DNA of 64,000 nucleotides, taken from the NCBI GenBank assembly GCA_045110515.1, contig JBGCGD010000016.1:1-64000 (forward strand), given 5' to 3'. Shown piece after piece: positions 60,960-64,000 of the stretch. Below the pieces are notes generated by a model. It saw nothing but the letters and a program-made list of their open reading frames with translations. It did not search any database and was not told the origin of the DNA. This DNA is from Granulosicoccus sp045110515 (lineage in GTDB: Bacteria; Pseudomonadota; Gammaproteobacteria; Granulosicoccales; Granulosicoccaceae). Made by a program: the position numbers and the translations under genes. How positions within the stretch are numbered: the first letter of the stretch is position 1; each line of letters opens with the position of its first letter.

Positions 60960-61628
60960 ATGACTGCTTTCAGCACCCACCCAAACAGTGCGACAAACAC
61001 TACCGATTCGGCCTGTCAGGTTTTAATTCTGTATGACACCAACGGCGGTAACACCTACCGGATGGCGCAGCTCATTGGTCGTGGTGTCGATTCAATCTCA
61101 GGGTGCAAGGCTTCCATACGTAGCGTACCCAAAGTCGGTGACAGAAGCTCATCTCGACTACCCGAGATTCCAGACACTGGCGCCCCTGCAGTACAGGCTA
61201 CTGATCTAGTGAATTGCCACGGATTCATCATGGGCAGTCCAACACACTTCGGCAACATGTCTGCCTCGTTAAAGCACTTTCTCGATCAAACAACAGAGCA
61301 ATGGTTCGCGGGTGCCTTAAGTGGAAAGCCTGCGGCGGTCTTTACCTCCACAGGCAGTATGCACGGGGGCCAGGAAAGCACACTGCTCAGCATGATGATT
61401 CCGCTCATGCATCACGGCATGCTCATATGTGGCCTACCCTATTCCAATCCGGCTCTGATGCAAACAACTCGTGGTGGTTCTCCCTACGGTGCGTCGCATG
61501 TAGCAGGGGAAGACGGGAAATCTGCGCTAAGCGAAGATGAAACCACGCTGTGCAAAGCACTTGGAAGTCGCGTAGCCTCCATAGCCAAACAACTATCGGC
61601 CACGCCGGCCTCTAACGGCAATCTCTAA
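60960..61628 (+). CDS. wrbA: WrbA-like NAD(P)H:quinone oxidoreductase (flavodoxin fold)
   Basis: 222 residues. FMN-binding P-loop YDTNGGNTYRMA, GSPTHFGNMSASLKHFLD, STGSMHGGQE and GGSPYGASHVAG are standard WrbA motifs. Two-electron reduction of quinones, protecting against oxidative stress. Divergent from gspE (41 bases) and followed after 4 bases by a DUF2069 gene, as in Pseudomonas. Confidence 0.93.
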   Translation: MTAFSTHPNSATNTTDSACQVLILYDTNGGNTYRMAQLIGRGVDSISGCKASIRSVPKVGDRSSSRLPEIPDTGAPAVQATDLVNCHGFIMGSPTHFGNMSASLKHFLDQTTEQWFAGALSGKPAAVFTSTGSMHGGQESTLLSMMIPLMHHGMLICGLPYSNPALMQTTRGGSPYGASHVAGEDGKSALSEDETTLCKALGSRVASIAKQLSATPASNGNL

Positions 61629-61632
61629 CGCT

Positions 61633-62064
61633 ATGGCTAAGAAAAACCGTAAACCCAGATTCGAGTCGCCTCGGCACGCAGCTATTGGGCGAAAGCTAAC
61701 GCTTGTCGGGTATTTCGGATTGTTACTGCTTATCGTCAATTGGTTTACTTGGTTGGCCCCACCCGAGCGCGTGCCCAGATCTCTGGTACTAGGTGCATTG
61801 GCTATTCCACTGTTGTTTCCACTGCGGGGTATCATCCACTCAAGACGCTATACACATCAGTGGGTCGGCTTTTTAAGTATGCTGTACTTCATCATTGGCG
61901 TTGATGTTTGGTACAACCATCAGGCGTTAGAGCAGATTCTAGGCATGCTTATGGTCATCTTAAGCCTTATGCTGATGCTAGGCAGCAGCCTATATGCTCG
62001 ATATACACCAACACCCCCAGAGCTTAGAAAACCCGTTGACGAAGACGGCACTAGTCAACAGTAG
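61633..62064 (+). CDS. DUF2069 integral membrane protein
   Basis: 143 residues with four transmembrane helices (LVGYFGLLLLIVNWF, LVLGALAIPLLFPLRGI, VGFLSMLYFIIGVDV, LGMLMVILSLMLMLGS) and the family pattern HSRRYTHQWVGFL. Function unknown. Probably co-transcribed with wrbA. Confidence 0.85.
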   Translation: MAKKNRKPRFESPRHAAIGRKLTLVGYFGLLLLIVNWFTWLAPPERVPRSLVLGALAIPLLFPLRGIIHSRRYTHQWVGFLSMLYFIIGVDVWYNHQALEQILGMLMVILSLMLMLGSSLYARYTPTPPELRKPVDEDGTSQQ

Positions 62065-62073
62065 CCAAGAGGA

Positions 62074-62793
62074 TTACCGCACGCGTTCTGCTAGTGCGAT
62101 ACGTTCGGCTTCTCCGAAAATGGTTTTAATAAACGGAATGGTTATACGTCGCTGCTCGCTTAGCGATACTTCATCCAGCGTATTAACCACTTCTTTTAGC
62201 GCAGACATACTGCGCGGAAACCGCCTAAGAACATACCCTAATACCTCATCACTTGCCTCTAGTGATCGGGCTTCGATTTCTTGTCTAAATCCGTTACGCA
62301 ACCCTTCATCGCTCAGCGCTTGAATATGGAATACCAGCCCCCAGGCCAGGCGAGTTTGCAAATCCTTAAGTCTCAAACCTAGTTCGTCCGGCGCTCTGTC
62401 CGCTGCAAAAATAAGTTGAGTTTCACACTCGCGACAACGGTTTATGCAATGAAATAAATCGACCTCTGCAGCTCGGTCTAAACGTTGTAAGTCGTCCACA
62501 CACAATAGGTCAACCTGCTCCATGCCCTCTAAAGCACCTTTCTGGTTGACCATCTCACCAGGAAGGTAAGCGACTCTATACCCCCGCTGACTAAACACCT
62601 GACACGCTGCTGCTATCAAATGTGACTTACCGGTACCTGTGTCTCCCCAGAGGTACAGTTGTTCGTCTTTTATAGCCCCTTGCGAGAAAGCATGGACGGT
62701 GTCACGTACTACCGAGGTTTCCTGGTCTACATGAAAACTGTCGAAAGAGGTGGCAGGCGCAGTATCTAGCGCCAGTGTCATTTGTGGATGCAT
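62074..62793 (-). CDS. hda: DnaA regulatory inactivator Hda
   Basis: 239 residues, AAA+ protein that together with the beta clamp stimulates ATP hydrolysis by DnaA. The start is placed at MHPQMTLAL because QMTLAL is the N-terminal clamp-binding peptide (E. coli QLSLPL); ATG 62781 would remove its Gln. Walker A GDTGTGKSH, Walker B LLCVDDLQRL, sensor segment LIFAADRAPDEL. 14 bases after the DUF2066 gene. Confidence 0.93.
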   Translation of the reverse strand: MHPQMTLALDTAPATSFDSFHVDQETSVVRDTVHAFSQGAIKDEQLYLWGDTGTGKSHLIAAACQVFSQRGYRVAYLPGEMVNQKGALEGMEQVDLLCVDDLQRLDRAAEVDLFHCINRCRECETQLIFAADRAPDELGLRLKDLQTRLAWGLVFHIQALSDEGLRNGFRQEIEARSLEASDEVLGYVLRRFPRSMSALKEVVNTLDEVSLSEQRRITIPFIKTIFGEAERIALAERVR

Positions 62794-62807
62794 TGCGCCC
62801 GTTAAAC

Positions 62808-63983
62808 CTATTGACCCAATTCCAACGAGAGATCGGCGCTGGCACCTAATCCGCTGGATGAACCCAGTGTCGGTGCTGTGCGCCTGATCCAATTCTCAGA
62901 CTCGCTGGCAATCTCAATGTCTCTCAACGCGCTTCGCGGCAGAACGGCAAACACCATTGTTGTGTCGCCCACTTCTTTCGGGTACACCGTGCCCACATTA
63001 GGCGCTGTCTCAAGGAAATTGATGACCGACGCGTAGTCGGCTAATGAGCGCACGGAACCGACCCAGACAAGCCCTTCTGTATCGGCAGCGGCAGGGCCAC
63101 CATAGCGATAGGCACTATCAGCTGCCCCTTTCTCGACAAAAATCGACATTCCTTCTTGCAGAGCTTCGTCAAGCGTGGATGAATTAAAATCTGCTTGGGA
63201 CTGTTGGTCACCCTCAATTTTTATCCACTGGCCGATCCAACCTCGAGAACCTCGATTGTCGTCTCGCCGCAAACCTCCAAGCAAGATGGTTCTCTGTTCG
63301 TAGCGTTCCGAAGCCAATTGCACACTTTCAACATTCATTTGCAACAAATCATTAATCGAGACTGCCTGTTGGTCCGCAGCATCACCCACCGGGAAAACCA
63401 ATGACACTCCTATCGCACCCGCCAACTCGCGGGCACGCGACTGCACGTTTACCGCTTCCGGATCGCTAATCAGTATGTCTCTGCCCGTGTCCTGAATCAG
63501 CAACCACACCAACGCCGAGTTATTCTGTCTTGCCACTGGCACCGGCGCTTTCTGTTCTTGATTGGTGCCAGACGACGTGTCGATTAGCTCACGAATCAGA
63601 GTCCGCCCGAACGTGACCATCATGAGCTGAGTAGCTTCCCCGGTATCCCGCACCAATTGAGTGATTGGTATATCGCTGGAAATGACCGTTCCAGGGAAGG
63701 GGGTACGGTAAGTAAAACCTGTGACATATTGCTCCGCGTCTTGCAGAGATTCACGAATTTTGTCTCGGTTAAGCAACGTTTTATCGCCACTATTGTTAAG
63801 CAGAACCCGACGCATGGCTGCCAGATAAGCAGCCTGCTGTTCAGAAGCACTCCGATTCGCTACTGCCACCTCAACGCTATAGGCATCGGATTGCGCATGC
63901 ACAGACGTCATGGCGGAAGACACAATGCCTGCCAGCGCCACGCAAAGTCCCAGCCACTGTAACCGCCTTGAATGAGCTCTCAT
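62808..63983 (-). CDS. DUF2066 family exported protein
   Basis: 391 residues with a signal peptide (LGLCVALAGIVSSAMTSVHAQ, cleavage after about residue 30). The N-terminal half shows the DUF2066 pattern VANRSASEQQAAYLAAMRRVLLN, and the rest is a periplasmic repeat-like domain. Function unknown; the family is commonly encoded directly upstream of hda and near purMN. The window ends 17 bases upstream. Confidence 0.82.
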   Translation of the reverse strand: MRAHSRRLQWLGLCVALAGIVSSAMTSVHAQSDAYSVEVAVANRSASEQQAAYLAAMRRVLLNNSGDKTLLNRDKIRESLQDAEQYVTGFTYRTPFPGTVISSDIPITQLVRDTGEATQLMMVTFGRTLIRELIDTSSGTNQEQKAPVPVARQNNSALVWLLIQDTGRDILISDPEAVNVQSRARELAGAIGVSLVFPVGDAADQQAVSINDLLQMNVESVQLASERYEQRTILLGGLRRDDNRGSRGWIGQWIKIEGDQQSQADFNSSTLDEALQEGMSIFVEKGAADSAYRYGGPAAADTEGLVWVGSVRSLADYASVINFLETAPNVGTVYPKEVGDTTMVFAVLPRSALRDIEIASESENWIRRTAPTLGSSSGLGASADLSLELGQ

Positions 63984-64000
63984 TTGCTCCCTACCGTTGT

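Noticed and set aside
1..64000. CRISPR arrays, insertion sequences, integrases, tRNA or rRNA genes
   Set aside because: None recognised by reading; a covariance search for tRNAs and a repeat search would be needed to exclude short ones.

Overview
The window reads as chromosomal DNA of a gammaproteobacterium. Support comes from conserved gammaproteobacterial gene orders: ygfB-pepP-ubiH divergent from a ZapB-like gene, zapA, 6S RNA and ygfA/fau; rpsP-rimM-trmD-rplS; ffh next to ypjD and a CorB-type gene; pcnB-folK; xseB-ispA-dxs; dapA-bamC next to bcp; wrbA next to a DUF2069 gene; and a DUF2066 gene next to hda. Ubiquinone synthesis (ubiH), c-type cytochromes and a cobalamin-dependent dehalogenase homologue fit a respiring, probably marine bacterium of a Granulosicoccus or Chromatiales-like lineage; that placement is a guess. 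I saw no tRNA, rRNA, insertion sequence, phage gene or CRISPR array.

Layout. 0-9.4 kb: metY (cut by the window edge), a ClC chloride protein, ubiH, pepP and ygfB read leftward in one overlapping operon; ZapB-like, zapA, ssrS (6S RNA) and fau read rightward; ilvA and rpiA diverge. 9.4-19.4 kb: a CHASE2 histidine kinase with its OmpR-type regulator, then dNK, folK, pcnB and hslR, ycgL on the other strand, two monoheme cytochromes c, and htpG with a sigma-32-type promoter. 19.6-21.7 kb: the ribosomal/tRNA-modification operon with a good sigma-70 promoter and a terminator.

21.7-37.3 kb is an accessory block between rpsP and ffh, genes that are neighbours in many relatives. It holds a DUF3293 pseudogene, a GGDEF protein with a degenerate EAL domain, an ABC transporter whose two permeases carry fused peptidase-like domains (one with an intact HExxH, one without), a GFA-like zinc protein, a Gfo/Idh/MocA oxidoreductase, glutamine-dependent NAD synthetase and a 1068-residue self-sufficient reductive dehalogenase fused to its own flavin/[2Fe-2S] reductase. 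The dehalogenase is the most notable gene here: its predicted Tyr, Lys and Arg active-site residues keep the exact spacing that I recall for the characterised catabolic enzyme NpRdhA.

37.3-54.8 kb returns to core genes: ffh, a wrecked YyaL/DUF255 gene, a DUF2786 gene, ypjD, corB-like, radA, xseB, ispA, dxs, an MBL hydrolase, bamC, dapA, bcp, an AI-2E/PerM family protein, a LysR regulator and proS. 54.8-64 kb: a DUF2852 membrane protein, a TetR regulator with two matching 15-bp operators and a downstream pirin, an orphan BrnA-like protein, a CelD-type GNAT, an orphan GspE-type ATPase, wrbA, a DUF2069 protein, hda and a DUF2066 protein.
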